A stretch of DNA of 64,000 nucleotides from Adineta vaga. Its lineage: Eukaryota; Rotifera. The notes beneath the pieces are model-generated. The model did not search any database. It was given only the letters and a program-made list of their open reading frames with translations, and was not told where the DNA came from. The position numbers and the translations under genes were made by a program. Location of the stretch: assembly GCA_021613535.1 (NCBI GenBank), contig CP075494.1, positions 12,586,001 to 12,650,000 on the forward strand, written 5' to 3'. Below are positions 20,918-32,432 of this stretch, one piece after another (the first letter of the stretch is position 1; each line of letters opens with the position of its first letter).

Positions 20918-22930
20918 TTTTCTTTTTTTTTTCTTTTTTGTTTCTCTGTCATTAAATTCATTTTTCGAATATTGAATCAACAATAACATACGTAATTTAA
21001 ATAATAGTCTTACATATCAATTTGTTTTTATAGTCAGTTAGAAGTCGACATTTATAACGAAAGAAAATAGAATAATCAATGATTAGATCAAATCATGTGT
21101 CAATAGGCGAACACACCTTATCTATTATATCGATGTATATACCCATCTTCATTGTCACCATTCAATCCATTAACACTTCGCACGAAAAAACACAACACTA
21201 CCTTGATCAACATTAGGAAGTGTTGATCAAGTTGCAAACTTTTTCTTGCGTCTTCGATCACACATCTAATGTGGCATAGATCAAAGAATCTTGTATTGAA
21301 AGCAGAAAATTGAAAAACAAAACGAGATCGAGACAATATGGAAACGTTTATTATCTGCCGACAAAGTCATTCAATAAACATCCATAGGAACTCTGATTGA
21401 TGTCATTATATCCATACGTCGGCATTGATTTCTATTATTCAGAGAAAAAGAAAATCGCTTTATACATATCTCTTCTTCTTCTTCTTCTTCCAGTTGTACC
21501 TATTGAGAAATATATTTTTTTCCAAATGAATTAATTTAATTAAATTGTTTACACCTATTCTATTTCTGTGACTTCCTTATCATGAATGAAGCCACCCATA
21601 GTGCAGCACAAATGCATAGATTAGACTTTGTGGTATACTGCCAGATGTCTATTCGTTCTGTTTACATTCACAGTTTCAACAGTTTATATTTGAGTGTATT
21701 CGATACTTATTTGTTTGTGTGTTTATTCTCTACTTATGGATATATGTGCTGATTCTGAGTGATTTAAACTTGTTTAATAGAATAATATAAGCGTTTTTCT
21801 CTTTTTTTTCGAATAATATTAGTCTTTAGAAGAGACAGTTTGATTGTTGTTTTTTGAAATCCATTATCGTGATAAATGCATCTGTTATTCGACTGAACAA
21901 GGTTTCTTTTACACATGCAAAGAAGACTTATCGAGAACAAAAACATTTCGATAAAACACTAGGTGTTCCTTTTTTCTCTTTCTTCATTTCTATAAATAAT
22001 CCAAGATGAATTGATAAGAACCTATATCGATATAGTCGCACATATGAACATTAACAACTTGAATAGATTAGAAGGATAATAAACATCAATGTTTTTCTCT
22101 GTAATTATTTCCATCAATCGGTTACATGGAGAATATTTTAAAGAAAAACTAGAATACACACAACAATGCGTTTAAAAGTTAATTTAATTGAGTACTGACT
22201 TTTCCATGTTTAGCATAGACTTACAAATGAGAACTCAATTGAAATGTATCAAAAAAAATCTTGTATAAGTTTAATATTGACTTGACTTATGAAGACTATT
22301 GGGAAAATAAAGAAGCTATTCAATATAAGATCTTTAGTAAAAATGATGTTGTTTTTAGGTGCTATGCAGAGGATTTGAATTGAAAGTAGATCTGTATCAA
22401 TATTTAACGACGTTTGGTTCTTGAAAAATTGTAAAAATCTACGATTTTTCTTGGCAATTTTGTTATATATCTAAGTTTTCATAAAATTGGTAGAGAATAT
22501 CATATTATCATAATATACGGTCTGGAAAAAAATAGTGCTTTCATATGTATGAAGCTCTGATACTTAATACTACAAAGAAATTAGTTAAACGATTTATCAT
22601 TGATGAAGCTGTAGTAAGATAAGAGAATAAGAAGAGTATATGTATTATATCGTATCGTGCTGTTTCGTCTTTGATCATAATTGTAATGCTTTGTGTTTGT
22701 CTTGAAAAATATCGGTACCAATTCGTATTATCGTTAATGAATTAATTCATGTGTTAATAGAAAAATCTAATTATGCTTACTGAAAAGTATAGATGTCGGT
22801 TCTAGTCGACTTTATTTCATATAAGATTGTCACTTTAATGATGAAGGTAATTTATGAATCACTAGGTATACTTTTGAGTGCAAAGTATATAGATAATATT
22901 TGAAACATTCTTTCAACTAGTATAACAAAA
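20918..22930. other. 2.0-kb non-coding tract downstream of Islet
   Basis: No gene recognised. A 72-nt imperfect hairpin lies at 21179-21250. A CTTCTTCTT run is at 21473-21491. The rest is AT-rich without clear structure. Confidence 0.5.
21179..21250. other. imperfect hairpin, pre-miRNA-sized
   Basis: The inner stem is a perfect 11-bp inverted repeat, CTTGATCAACA (21202-21212) and TGTTGATCAAG (21221-21231), around an 8-nt loop. The arms extend outwards imperfectly: CGCACGAAAAA at 21179-21189 can pair with TTTTTCTTGCG at 21240-21250. The total of about 72 nt is the size of a microRNA precursor. It could also be a regulatory palindrome or a short mobile-element relic. Confidence 0.35.
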
Positions 22931-24151
22931 ATGTGGTCATATATAGAAGTTAATTTGAAAACTTTATTTCTATTAATACCATCTACTATTGCATTAACTG
23001 GATTATTATGGAGAATCATGAAACGATATCCTTCAACAATAATTATGCAACCAACAAGTGAAAATCGATTTCTAATTAATCAATGTCCATCATTTAATGA
23101 ATACCGTCCAACACCTTGGATATTTAATGGACATTTAATGACGATTCTTGGTGTTCTCGTTCGTCCACTACTTTCCATGTCATTTGAACGTATTCTTTTA
23201 CCAGTCGATAATACTGGTGGAACGATTGCAATTGATTGGCATTCTCGACCACATCTCCATCAACCAATTCTACTCATACTACATGGATTAACCGGTGGTT
23301 CTGATAATGAATATATTCGTTGGATGATTTTCTATGCTAGTTCAAAATTTAATTTATGTTGTGTTGTCATTCATGCACGTGGATGTGGTCGATCAAAACT
23401 AACATCACCCACATCATTTAATGCTTCGGTGACTGATCATGTACGTGCATCATTAAAATATATTCGTGTTTGTGTTGGAAATGAAACGCCAATCTTTGCT
23501 GTTGGTTACTCATTAGGTGCTGGTATTCTAACAAAATTTCTCGGCGAAGAAGGTGATCATTGTTCATTACAAGGTGCAATTGTCTGTTGTGCAAGTTTTG
23601 ATATGCATTTATCTGCAAATAATCTAGAACAATGGTTAAATATGCATGTATATAATCGTCGTTTAACAAATAATCTAATTCGATATTTACGACAACATGA
23701 AGAACATTTTTCTCAACAAAATTCAAAAGCTAATTTGAATCTTCAGACAGCTTATCGATCAAGAACAGTACGAGAATTCGATAGAAATGTTATTATTCCA
23801 ATACATGGCTTTCGTGATGTCGACCATTATTACACAGAAGCATCATCACATAAATGGATTAAATATATTCGTATTTCAACATTGATCTTAAGTGCAATGG
23901 ATGATCCAATATGTCCTATTGACGGTTTACCATATGAAGATATTCAAAAGAATTCGTATATTATTGCAATCAAAACTTTAGAAGGTGGTCATGTTAGTTA
24001 TTTACAAGGTTGGTGGCCAAAATCTTTCTCATATGATAATATTGTAGTTGGTGATTATATTCAAGCAAGACTCAAACAGATGAATTATCAGTGGTCAAAA
24101 GAAGTTGGTGAACAAATGAAAATTGATATCAGTATCTTAGAACAGCAATAA
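22931..24151 (+). CDS. ABHD1/ABHD3-type alpha/beta hydrolase
   Basis: Single-exon gene of 406 residues. An N-terminal signal anchor (TLFLLIPSTIALTGLLW) is followed by the AB-hydrolase-4 fold: WIFNGHLMTILGV, DWHSRP, the oxyanion strand LLILHGLTGGSDNEYIRW, and HARGCGRS. The nucleophile Ser sits in GYSLGAG at about residue 193, the acid Asp in SAMDDPICP at about 323, and the His in EGGHVSYLQGWWP at about 353, so the triad is complete. Family members (ABHD1, ABHD3, yeast EHT1, bacterial YheT) act on esters; ABHD3 cleaves medium-chain phospholipids. It is likely a membrane-bound lipid esterase. Lack of introns could reflect retroposition; I see no poly-A tract or target duplication proving it. Confidence 0.87.
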   Translation: MWSYIEVNLKTLFLLIPSTIALTGLLWRIMKRYPSTIIMQPTSENRFLINQCPSFNEYRPTPWIFNGHLMTILGVLVRPLLSMSFERILLPVDNTGGTIAIDWHSRPHLHQPILLILHGLTGGSDNEYIRWMIFYASSKFNLCCVVIHARGCGRSKLTSPTSFNASVTDHVRASLKYIRVCVGNETPIFAVGYSLGAGILTKFLGEEGDHCSLQGAIVCCASFDMHLSANNLEQWLNMHVYNRRLTNNLIRYLRQHEEHFSQQNSKANLNLQTAYRSRTVREFDRNVIIPIHGFRDVDHYYTEASSHKWIKYIRISTLILSAMDDPICPIDGLPYEDIQKNSYIIAIKTLEGGHVSYLQGWWPKSFSYDNIVVGDYIQARLKQMNYQWSKEVGEQMKIDISILEQQ

Positions 24152-24305
24152 TCCTTGTTTTGCTTTGTCAAAATGTATTTTTAGGAAAATTATGACAATA
24201 ATAAATAAATAAAAGAGCAGATATGTGGAAAGCATATATGTGTAATTTATACAAAATAACAGTTTTCCTTAAGCTGTTGAGAGGTATATAGAAAACGTGC
24301 ATGAT

Positions 24306-25043
24306 TTATAAGCAACTCTCAGTATCATCTGTTGAAAGTGCAATACTGAGAGGTTTTCGAACGCCGATTTCACGGTTCATCAATTCTTTGATATATATAT
24401 TTTCAGATGACCGCTGAGAAGGAAGATTATTCGTTTCTGCTAATGATGTATTTTCATTCAGAGTTTTCAATAATCTTTCACAAAGAAGTGGAATAGTATC
24501 GAAGTCAAATTCCGGTAAAGTCTCAGTATCTGTTGTTTCTGTATCAGCATCTGCTGCTATCATATGTTGAGAAACACTTGAAATCCATGAGCCGCTTGCA
24601 CAAATCTGAGGCGGATTTAGTGTTGTATAGTCATCGAGGGAACTAGTTGAACTCAATTGAACTGTACTACAATTTGAAATAGTTGACATATTGATTAACA
24701 TAGATTCATCCGCGATTTTGAACCAATTTTCTTGTATATCAGTGCGTAAATCTAATTGAGATGTAGAACGATTCTTAACAATAGATTGCGATTGTTCAAC
24801 TCCACGTTTTGATTTTTGTTTTCGTTTGACAATTGTACGAATAATAATTGATAAGAAGAAGAGAACAAAAGGCACACAAATCATTACAACTAGAAGTTTA
24901 TAACTCATGAAAAAAGATATCGGTGTTGACGATTCATTGATTGAGGAAATTTGTTTTGATGGAAGAGGAATCTCTGTAGTCCTTGTGCGATTTCGTTGTT
25001 TACTCAAACGTCTATTACTTGCTAATAATGACACACTTTTCAT
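24306..25043 (-). CDS. single-pass membrane protein with Ser/Thr-rich tail, hypothetical
   Basis: Single-exon frame of 245 residues. The N-terminal 45 residues are Ser/Arg-rich, then one membrane segment (LLVVMICVPFVLFFLSIII, about 50-68) followed by a strong stop-transfer cluster RTIVKRKQKSKRG. By the positive-inside rule the long C-terminal part is cytosolic. That tail is acidic and rich in Ser, Thr and Asp, with short repeats such as DTETTDTETLPEFDFD that could be phosphorylation or adaptor sites. No signal peptide or known domain is recognised. It is convergent with the ABHD gene, with about 150 bp between them. It could be a small receptor-like or adaptor protein; function unknown. Confidence 0.6.
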   Translation of the reverse strand: MKSVSLLASNRRLSKQRNRTRTTEIPLPSKQISSINESSTPISFFMSYKLLVVMICVPFVLFFLSIIIRTIVKRKQKSKRGVEQSQSIVKNRSTSQLDLRTDIQENWFKIADESMLINMSTISNCSTVQLSSTSSLDDYTTLNPPQICASGSWISSVSQHMIAADADTETTDTETLPEFDFDTIPLLCERLLKTLNENTSLAETNNLPSQRSSENIYIKELMNREIGVRKPLSIALSTDDTESCL

Positions 25044-25640
25044 CTTCGCCGAGTTCTATATCTATCTGAAAGAGAACTATAACATATTTAAACAAATACA
25101 GAAGTTTATTATAATAAACTAATACATTATTATAGAAAAATTCAAGTAAAACTAACGATGAATAGAGAATTAATACATCTTATTTTCAACTAAAATCGAT
25201 TCCATTCGACAAAGATATTTCACGCTTACTTCATAAACGAACAATAAAGAAATTCTTGATATTCACACAATGAAGATAACAAACGAATTCATATTTTAAA
25301 ATACAGGTAAAATAAATGACAATGAAAAATGTTTTTATAGCAATACTAAAATTTTATCATCATTCTCAAATACAGACAGACATAATAGATATGGGAAAAA
25401 AAACAATTGAGTAAGAGTTTTTTCCCCTGAATATATTCTTCTCCTTTATTCCCTTCTATTCTGGATAATATTTTGTATGATAAGAAAGAATTAGACTTTA
25501 AATATAAGAATGTTTTCTTAAGATATTGATATTATTTTTTTTATTGTGATACTACAAAAAGAAACCAACACACACGTACATTTACGTATAACAAAAGATT
25601 ATTTAAAATGATATAACAAACTAAATGATAAAACGTTGAT
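25044..25640. other. intergenic
   Basis: AT-rich spacer with promoter of the preceding minus-strand gene and the 3'UTR of TXNDC9. No gene recognised. Confidence 0.5.
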
Positions 25641-26405
25641 TTAATCATCACCATCATCATCATCATCATCTCCACCACCCATTCCATTTCGTATCGTTTT
25701 ATTTTTCTTTCCAAGCAAATGAATTCTTTTCTTCTTTTCTTGTTCATCTGGTGGTGAATTTAAATCACCTTTATAATCAATCACACCACCGCAACCTAAA
25801 CGCCATTCAAGAATTTCCGTAGAAAATTCATCATGATTGCCTAAATCTGTAAAACCAATAATTTTATCTTTGACAATATTATCAATTAACAATGCAAGCG
25901 TTGGTAAGGTTTTAATATTTAAGCGTTCAGTAATAAATGGTGCACGATCAACATTTAATTTAACAAATTTCGTTTCAATATGCTTTCGTGCAAGAGTTTC
26001 GAGATGTTTATCAACAATTTTACAACGCATAGCTGATTCACGATAGAAATGACAAACAATACGTTCACTTTTTTTTGTTATATCAAATAATTCTTTTTCA
26101 CTAGGTAAATCATCGTATTCACCATGACCTAAATGGATCATATACAACGATACTGTATAAGATTTCTTTTGACCTACCATTAGCAAGCCATTCTTGACGT
26201 TTTTTATGTTCATGTTTCATTGAATTAAGTCTTTCTGCACGCATTTTTTCAATATCTGTTTCAGTCAGTTTTTCTAATCGATTCAATTCAGCATCGACCT
26301 AAATTACAAGAAAATATTTTCGATCGATCGATCGATTCATTGCATTACTTTTTCTTCGACAGCTTGAGTCGCTTCTCGTAATTTTTGTTCGAATACTTGT
26401 TCCAT
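25641..26405 (-). CDS. TXNDC9: thioredoxin domain-containing protein 9 (phosducin-like, TXNDC9)
   Basis: Three exons: 26349..26405, 26178..26298 and 25641..26128; 666 bp, 221 residues. TXNDC9 (APACD, phosducin-like 3 group) modulates the CCT chaperonin, chiefly in actin and tubulin folding. An N-terminal coiled coil (MEQVFEQKLREATQAVEEK.. KMRAERLNSM) leads to HGEYDDLPSEKELFD and the thioredoxin fold: RIVCHFYRESAMRCKIVDKH, KHIETKFVKLNVDRAPF, LPTLALLIDN, IIGFTDLGNHDEFSTE, EWRLGC. The redox CxxC is absent, as is normal for this family. The C-terminus ends in a Gly/Asp run. An acceptor-like CAG directly precedes the ATG. Confidence 0.92.
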
Positions 26406-26745
26406 CTGAATACTTTCTCCGCAATGAATAAATCTCTAAAATACAACAAGAATCAATCCTATATATACAGTTCGTATCATTCAACAAGAGAAGAGAAAAA
26501 AAAACATGTTTGAATTCTAATTCACAATGAATACTCGTTGCTATCGAAACTCTCATTGGAGAGTAGTAACCAGGACATGCAGATCTTCAAAAAATAAATC
26601 GTTGACAACTAGTGTCATCTAATGAATTTTTACAAAATTTCGATGTTCATGAGAGAATGTATGATATATACCATAGAAAAAAAACGATCTGGTTTATTAT
26701 ATTTATTTCTGTAAACAATAAGACAAAATTATATGCAGTTATTTA
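26406..26745. other. intergenic
   Basis: Promoter region of TXNDC9 and 3' flank of the LRR receptor. No other feature recognised. Confidence 0.5.
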
Positions 26746-28836
26746 TTAATCATCATCAATTTTTTCGAGGATATCTCTTTCATTTAGAATCATTGAATCC
26801 ATATCGGTAACCATCGATTGATAAGATTTCGATTTTTTGCGTTTCATATGACAAAAAAGTGTAATAATAACTCCACCGATGATAAGAAAAAGACCAATAT
26901 TAAGTATAATATAAAGTAGTATTGATGATGTTTTTCTTTCGTCACATGGAAGATCAAATAAGGAGATAGGACAATCAGTAGTCAAGACTTTTCTTAAAGG
27001 TTCATAAAAGTCAGGTACTGCTGGTGGTTCAGTTTTTAACCATTGAATAAATGGATGAAAAGTGCAATCACATTTGATTTGGTCATTGTCAAAAAAATCA
27101 ATAGTTAATAAATGGCGATAATCATTTAAATCGACACCTGAATCGATTTTTTCAATGGACATATTTCGTAGAGAAAGATGGGTTAAATCTATGTGCCAAG
27201 GATAGAAAATATTCCAATTAAGTGTGCGATGTTTTTCCTGAAGTTGATTATTTCTCAAGACCAAAGTATGAATATTGGATAAATTATGTAGATAAATCAG
27301 ATTTTCAAATGAATCGAAAGAAGTTGAGCTTATATCAAGGTATTGTATCGTAGGTAGATTAATATTAAATGTTATTGGAGTTAAAGATAAATTGAAATTG
27401 TTATTTAATAGAAGTGTATATGTTGATTGTCCATGCAGTTTGAGTGATTGAAGATTATTCTGGGATAAATCAATAGTATGTGGAGATTCAGCTATCCAAT
27501 TGATTTGAATTGATTCCATTTGATTTGAAGAGAGATTCAATGAATTCATCAGAGATAATTCATACATTCCATGACGAAATTGTATATGATTGATATTGAT
27601 AATTTTCAAACGATTAAAACTTAAATCTAATGTAGAAAATGTGAGATATGGAAGGAAATCTAATGTTTCCAATTGATTATAACTGAAATCAATTATATCA
27701 ATATGAAAAAATTTTAACATAGTTTGATTAAAATCAATAGAAAAATCATTCATTCCAGTATGAGATATGCTTAATTGTTGTAAATAAGTATAATCCGAAT
27801 ATAGATGAAATTGAACTCGCTTTAAATCGATATTTTCACTAAAATCAATTGTTCTTAGTCGATCATAAACATTCAAATGAATAGAATTGAGTTTCATAAC
27901 ATTTCGAATTTGAATATTTTCAAGATTTGTATTTGATAGAAAATCGTTTGTTGATATCGAATCCATAGAATTTTGATCATTCAATATCAAATCTTTGATA
28001 CATGAATTAAAAATTTTTACCGACGTAATATTTGTTTGTGAAAGATCAAGTATCAATTGATGATTAACATCTGAACAATTGCTGAGAAACTTTTGATAAT
28101 CGTTCATTGAAATTTGTTGACAATGACGACAGACGAATACTTCTAATCGTGGTAATAGTTCAAGATAAAATAATTGCTTGATGGAAGTGAAGGAAAGATC
28201 AAGATAAACCAAAGATCGAAAATCATGAATTTTATTGAGAATTGTTTTCAATGGATTGAATGATAAAATTAAAGTTTCAATTTTTTTCAATGCATTTCCA
28301 GATAAATTATCAATTGATTGAAGTTGATTGTGTGAAAGATTTAAATATTTCAAAATATGAAAATTTTGTTGATTGAAAGTCAATTGAGTTATATTGGTGA
28401 ATTGATTATAGGATAAATCAAGTTTAATTAATTGAGGATACGATGAAGTATTTAATTGTAACCATTGTAAACCTTTCTCATCACAAACCGTAAGAGTTTG
28501 AACGAGACGAAAATAAGCCTTCGCACTTTGATTGAATGTCACGGACGATAAAAACGTATTGTTAATCATTGTCAAATGTTCAATATTTGGTGTGACAAAA
28601 GTGAAAAGATCATTTAATGATAATTGAAAACTTGAATCACGTATTTGTACATGATGATTTTGAAGTGTATATTTTAATTCATTAAATAATGGAATTGGAT
28701 GAATGAATGTTGTATTCCAACAAGAAAATAATGTTGTTCGGTCATAGATACATCGTTGTGGTATTTCATTCCAGAATGAACAATTAATCACGTGAATAAA
28801 AAAAACAAGGAAGAAAATCAAAGATTGTCCTTTCAT
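26746..28836 (-). CDS. leucine-rich-repeat type I membrane receptor without TIR
   Basis: Single-exon gene of 696 residues. A signal peptide (MKGQSLIFFLVFFIHVINCS) is followed by about 18-20 irregular LRRs (for example LDLSYNQFTNITQLTF, LNLSHNQLQSIDNLSG, LDLSFNRLKIININ) and many N-glycosylation sites. A Cys cluster typical of an LRR C-terminal cap (CDCTFHPFIQWLKTEPP ... CPISLFDLPC) precedes the membrane segment (ILLYIILNIGLFLIIGGVIIT). The cytosolic tail is only about 40 residues, basic then acidic, with no TIR domain. The ectodomain is thus Toll-like, but the protein cannot signal by itself. Plausible roles are adhesion or a co-receptor. The ligand is unknown. Confidence 0.85.
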   Translation of the reverse strand: MKGQSLIFFLVFFIHVINCSFWNEIPQRCIYDRTTLFSCWNTTFIHPIPLFNELKYTLQNHHVQIRDSSFQLSLNDLFTFVTPNIEHLTMINNTFLSSVTFNQSAKAYFRLVQTLTVCDEKGLQWLQLNTSSYPQLIKLDLSYNQFTNITQLTFNQQNFHILKYLNLSHNQLQSIDNLSGNALKKIETLILSFNPLKTILNKIHDFRSLVYLDLSFTSIKQLFYLELLPRLEVFVCRHCQQISMNDYQKFLSNCSDVNHQLILDLSQTNITSVKIFNSCIKDLILNDQNSMDSISTNDFLSNTNLENIQIRNVMKLNSIHLNVYDRLRTIDFSENIDLKRVQFHLYSDYTYLQQLSISHTGMNDFSIDFNQTMLKFFHIDIIDFSYNQLETLDFLPYLTFSTLDLSFNRLKIININHIQFRHGMYELSLMNSLNLSSNQMESIQINWIAESPHTIDLSQNNLQSLKLHGQSTYTLLLNNNFNLSLTPITFNINLPTIQYLDISSTSFDSFENLIYLHNLSNIHTLVLRNNQLQEKHRTLNWNIFYPWHIDLTHLSLRNMSIEKIDSGVDLNDYRHLLTIDFFDNDQIKCDCTFHPFIQWLKTEPPAVPDFYEPLRKVLTTDCPISLFDLPCDERKTSSILLYIILNIGLFLIIGGVIITLFCHMKRKKSKSYQSMVTDMDSMILNERDILEKIDDD

Positions 28837-31800
28837 CTTATTGTATTTTGTCTACACACGTCAAGAGTTAAAGCGATAGAAAAATAACAGTGTAAAAAAC
28901 GTTACTTAATTTCTTTCTCTTTTTTGTTCGATTACCATGTTAAGATTTTTTTTCTTGACAATGAAATAAATTGATACGAAAAAGCCTCTTCTTCTCCTTT
29001 TTTTTCTTCCTTTCTTGTTGTGTAACAGGATCAAATAAAACACGTCAAAGTTATAAAAAAAAGAAACTACTAGTCAACTCAAGGTTTTTTTCTCCTTCGG
29101 TCAAACTAGTTAACAAAATCATGTTATATTACTGGACATTGTGAAAATGATGAAATTAATAATGGAGAGAAAAGAGCAGAAAAAAGTGTTCGTGGTGAGT
29201 AAAAGGCATCTGCAGAAATGATGTTCTTTTTTTTCTCTCGTCTTTAAAGAATTACGTAATGGAAATAAAGTAAAAGACACGTTCACGTTCACTTCGGCGA
29301 GGAAACTCATTTTCTTTACATAATCTAAGAAGTGAAAAAAAGAACTCACCATGTGAAGTGAACTAGTTTATAAACTTAATAACCCACAAACGTCAATCGA
29401 TTTGATTGAATTTGAAAAAACAATTCTTCTGTTGATCAAGACATCATTTAATCAGCATTAGAAGCTGATTTAATAGAAAGATATTTTGATCGAAAAGTTC
29501 TCTTTTAGCTGCATACGAAACCTAGAATAGACTGTGCACTATCCGAGGGCAGAGAGCAGCTCATCATATATTTACAAAGCAACAGGACAAACAATATCAT
29601 TAATCGTCTGTGACAGAAGCGAAGAAAAATATACCATTCATGGGACTCGAACCATATACCTTCTATTAGTTAGATAAATGTCCTAGTCAGTTCGACTAAA
29701 AGCGATAATATTCAATCTCTGTTTGATGTCGACGTATATCATTACCAACATTCAGATAAATATATTTTATCAAAACTGGGTATAAACTGATTATATACTT
29801 GAGATAAATTTCAAAATACATAGAATCAATGTGATTCTTATGCATCATTTTATGAACATTGATTTTATCGATAAAACTACGACTTCATTATTTAGAAACT
29901 AACAATTAAAGTCAAGAAATATATATAATGGTTAATAATATTAACCACTTTTCATCCTATGACAGTGATAATCATGAATTCTATACCGTGTTGTTCATAT
30001 CACTCTAATTTATTGTAGATAAAAGACATATTAACAAGATACAGTAATAATTTGTGAATTCGCTATATGCTATAAAAGATTTCGGTACGACCATTAACAA
30101 AAGTCAATAGCTCAAAAGTAACGTGTAATGTAGAAAAATAGTAATAAGTACATAAACAAACGTTGTTTACACCATTCTTTAAATAACTTAAATTAGAACA
30201 CATTTGTCCAACATATAAGTTTGACAATGTTTAGTTTTTAGTAACCTTTCTCATGATGAAATACTGGTTGCTTTCCATCATAGAATCAACTTGCCTGATC
30301 ATGATTGTTCGCTCAGTGGTACGAAGTCAGAAAAAACGCATGCACTTATAAACTCTGATTTTTAAACTCATTTTATTCGATCGGTGCTCAAATCTACTAC
30401 ACCGGACTAATTTACAAAACTACAGTTTGTAGGATGATGACACTTAATTCGACATTATGTTTCAAAATGAAACGCACAGTTAACATTTATAGTAATAATT
30501 ACAACAGCCCAATACATATTGTATTCTCAGCATTCCAAATAGACGGCATTGTACAGACTTCAAGTTTATATTCTTTGTAAAGCAAAAATTAGTAAATACT
30601 CCTAGAACTCGTTCATCCAAGTTGTTAAGATATTAAGACTAGTTAAATAGCTCAATACTAGCATATTTTACAGTAACACCAAAATCAAATGATATCCTTT
30701 AGTCTAAAACAGGCAACTCTCTTGCAAATGAGTCGTTGATGAAAACAATCCAATAGATGCAGAATGCAATATTATTATACACAAATTAAGAATACTATAA
30801 GTCAAACTATGATTCAAAGCAATGTCATTCATTCCTATGGATAATCAAAAATGACGTGTGCATATTTACACTGGAACCAAGAAAATATCGATTAATGATA
30901 TGTTTGCTGTAACCAAATTAACACTTTCATCTACAACAAGAACTATTAGTTTAATTAAAAGATGAAATCGTAAACTGATAAGCGAAATGAATAAAACAAA
31001 GTTAGAAACTATTATTCCGGTTCAAATTATATGCAAATAAGCATAATCATCGTGGTCGTCCAGTGAACTGTTCCCGGTACAGATACAGAGATATCAGCGA
31101 TATTTATCGAACATTCAGAATCACTAATGTCAATAAAATATTAAGAGCAATTAATATCAATCATTCAAAGGAAAGTACAATAAATTAAAAACTATTTATT
31201 GATTGAAGAAAGTAAGAAATTGTATATTGAAACTGAACTAGTCATAGATGATAATATGCTCGCTAAAGTATACTGCGATCATTATGTGAATTTGTAATTT
31301 GTATTTTTCTGTTATTTTTTAAATATTTTGCGGACACATCCATTTGTCTCTCTCTAATTATATTAAATTTTGAAATAAAAATATTGAAAGAACATGAGGA
31401 TAAGCGTATAGAACTAATTATTTGAATTTCAATTAACGTTTAAAAGATATTTTTCGGATTATCTAGAAGAAAGCAATCGCGAAAAAAACTTATCTTTTGA
31501 TTGATGGATATTGTTTTTTTCATTAAGCAGAGTTTCACAAGTATATATTCTCTTGTTTGAAACGAATTGTTTCGATGAGCTCAAAGAGAAATATACAGTA
31601 ACAGTGCACATCTTTCGACTTTTAAAATTCTGTAAATAAATCGTTTGCTGTTACTTTCGAAACATTATTTTGATGAAAAAGTGCTGTGCGAATCTTTGAC
31701 GAGTAGAAAAATTATTTAAGATGTCATATACTTCTTGAATATGATGCATACCATTCTTCATTTTCACAATATTTAAATAGTTAAACAAAAAAATCAATCT

Positions 31801-32432
31801 CACCAAGAGAAAAGAATTTTTCATTCTATTTATTGATATTCTAATCAAACATAAATACAACTTGGATGTAACTAATCTCTGGATATTAGTTGATTTTTTG
31901 GCGTCGATACTTCATTATTTCGAGTGAGATATTGATTAAGAGAAAAACAGCAAGCGTATGAGAAGAATGTCGGCATCGATCTCTCTGTCTTATCCAATGT
32001 CTAAGTCAATTCAATAGCGTCATTTGTATTGCTTTTAACTTGATGAACTAAAGAGATATATTCACACAATTGATTTTATTTTCGCTTGTCTTTTGTTTGA
32101 AAAAATAAATTTACAAGTCTATTCAAATTTCAACTATACATGTCATCTCAAGCTTACTCTTGATCTCATCTTTCTACTGAGAAAAATGAACTGTTAATGT
32201 CTTGTCTATTTCAATAGAATGTCAACGTATGGATTAATACAAATATATGTTTCTCACGGTACAATTGCATCATTTCTCTTAGAAGAATTAGCTGCTTTAT
32301 AGAAATAAAACAAACATCTATAGTCGATTGCTTACGGCCACTTGAACAATTAGATTCCCTGATTGAAAAGAATGTTAGTCTCTTCCTTTATTTCTTTCTT
32401 TTCCTATTCGTCCAACGATGTAATAATATATC
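28837..32432. other. 3.6-kb gene-free tract between LRR receptor and BMP ligand
   Basis: The longest stretch without a gene in the window. No frame with domain character is seen on either strand. The first 500 bp are rich in poly-T/poly-A runs; the remainder is AT-rich, non-repetitive sequence. A tRNA-like relic is at 29636-29704 (minus). It may hold regulatory DNA for the BMP-type ligand. Confidence 0.5.
29636..29704 (-). ncRNA. tRNA-like relic with A- and B-box promoter elements
   Basis: On the minus strand GGTTCGAGTCC matches the RNA polymerase III B box, and TAGTCGAACTGA about 37 bp upstream resembles an A box. A five-base anticodon-like stem encloses the loop CTAACTA, which would give anticodon AAC (Val). 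The acceptor stem does not pair and the T stem is imperfect, so a functional tRNA is unlikely. A decayed tRNA gene or a tRNA-derived SINE fragment fits better. Confidence 0.35.

Noticed and set aside
23418-23726. Antisense frame inside the ABHD gene
   Set aside because: Shadow of a strongly coding plus-strand gene with complete catalytic triad.
22931-24151. ABHD gene as horizontally acquired because intronless
   Set aside because: The family is universal in animals; lack of introns alone is not evidence of transfer here, where several native genes are single-exon.
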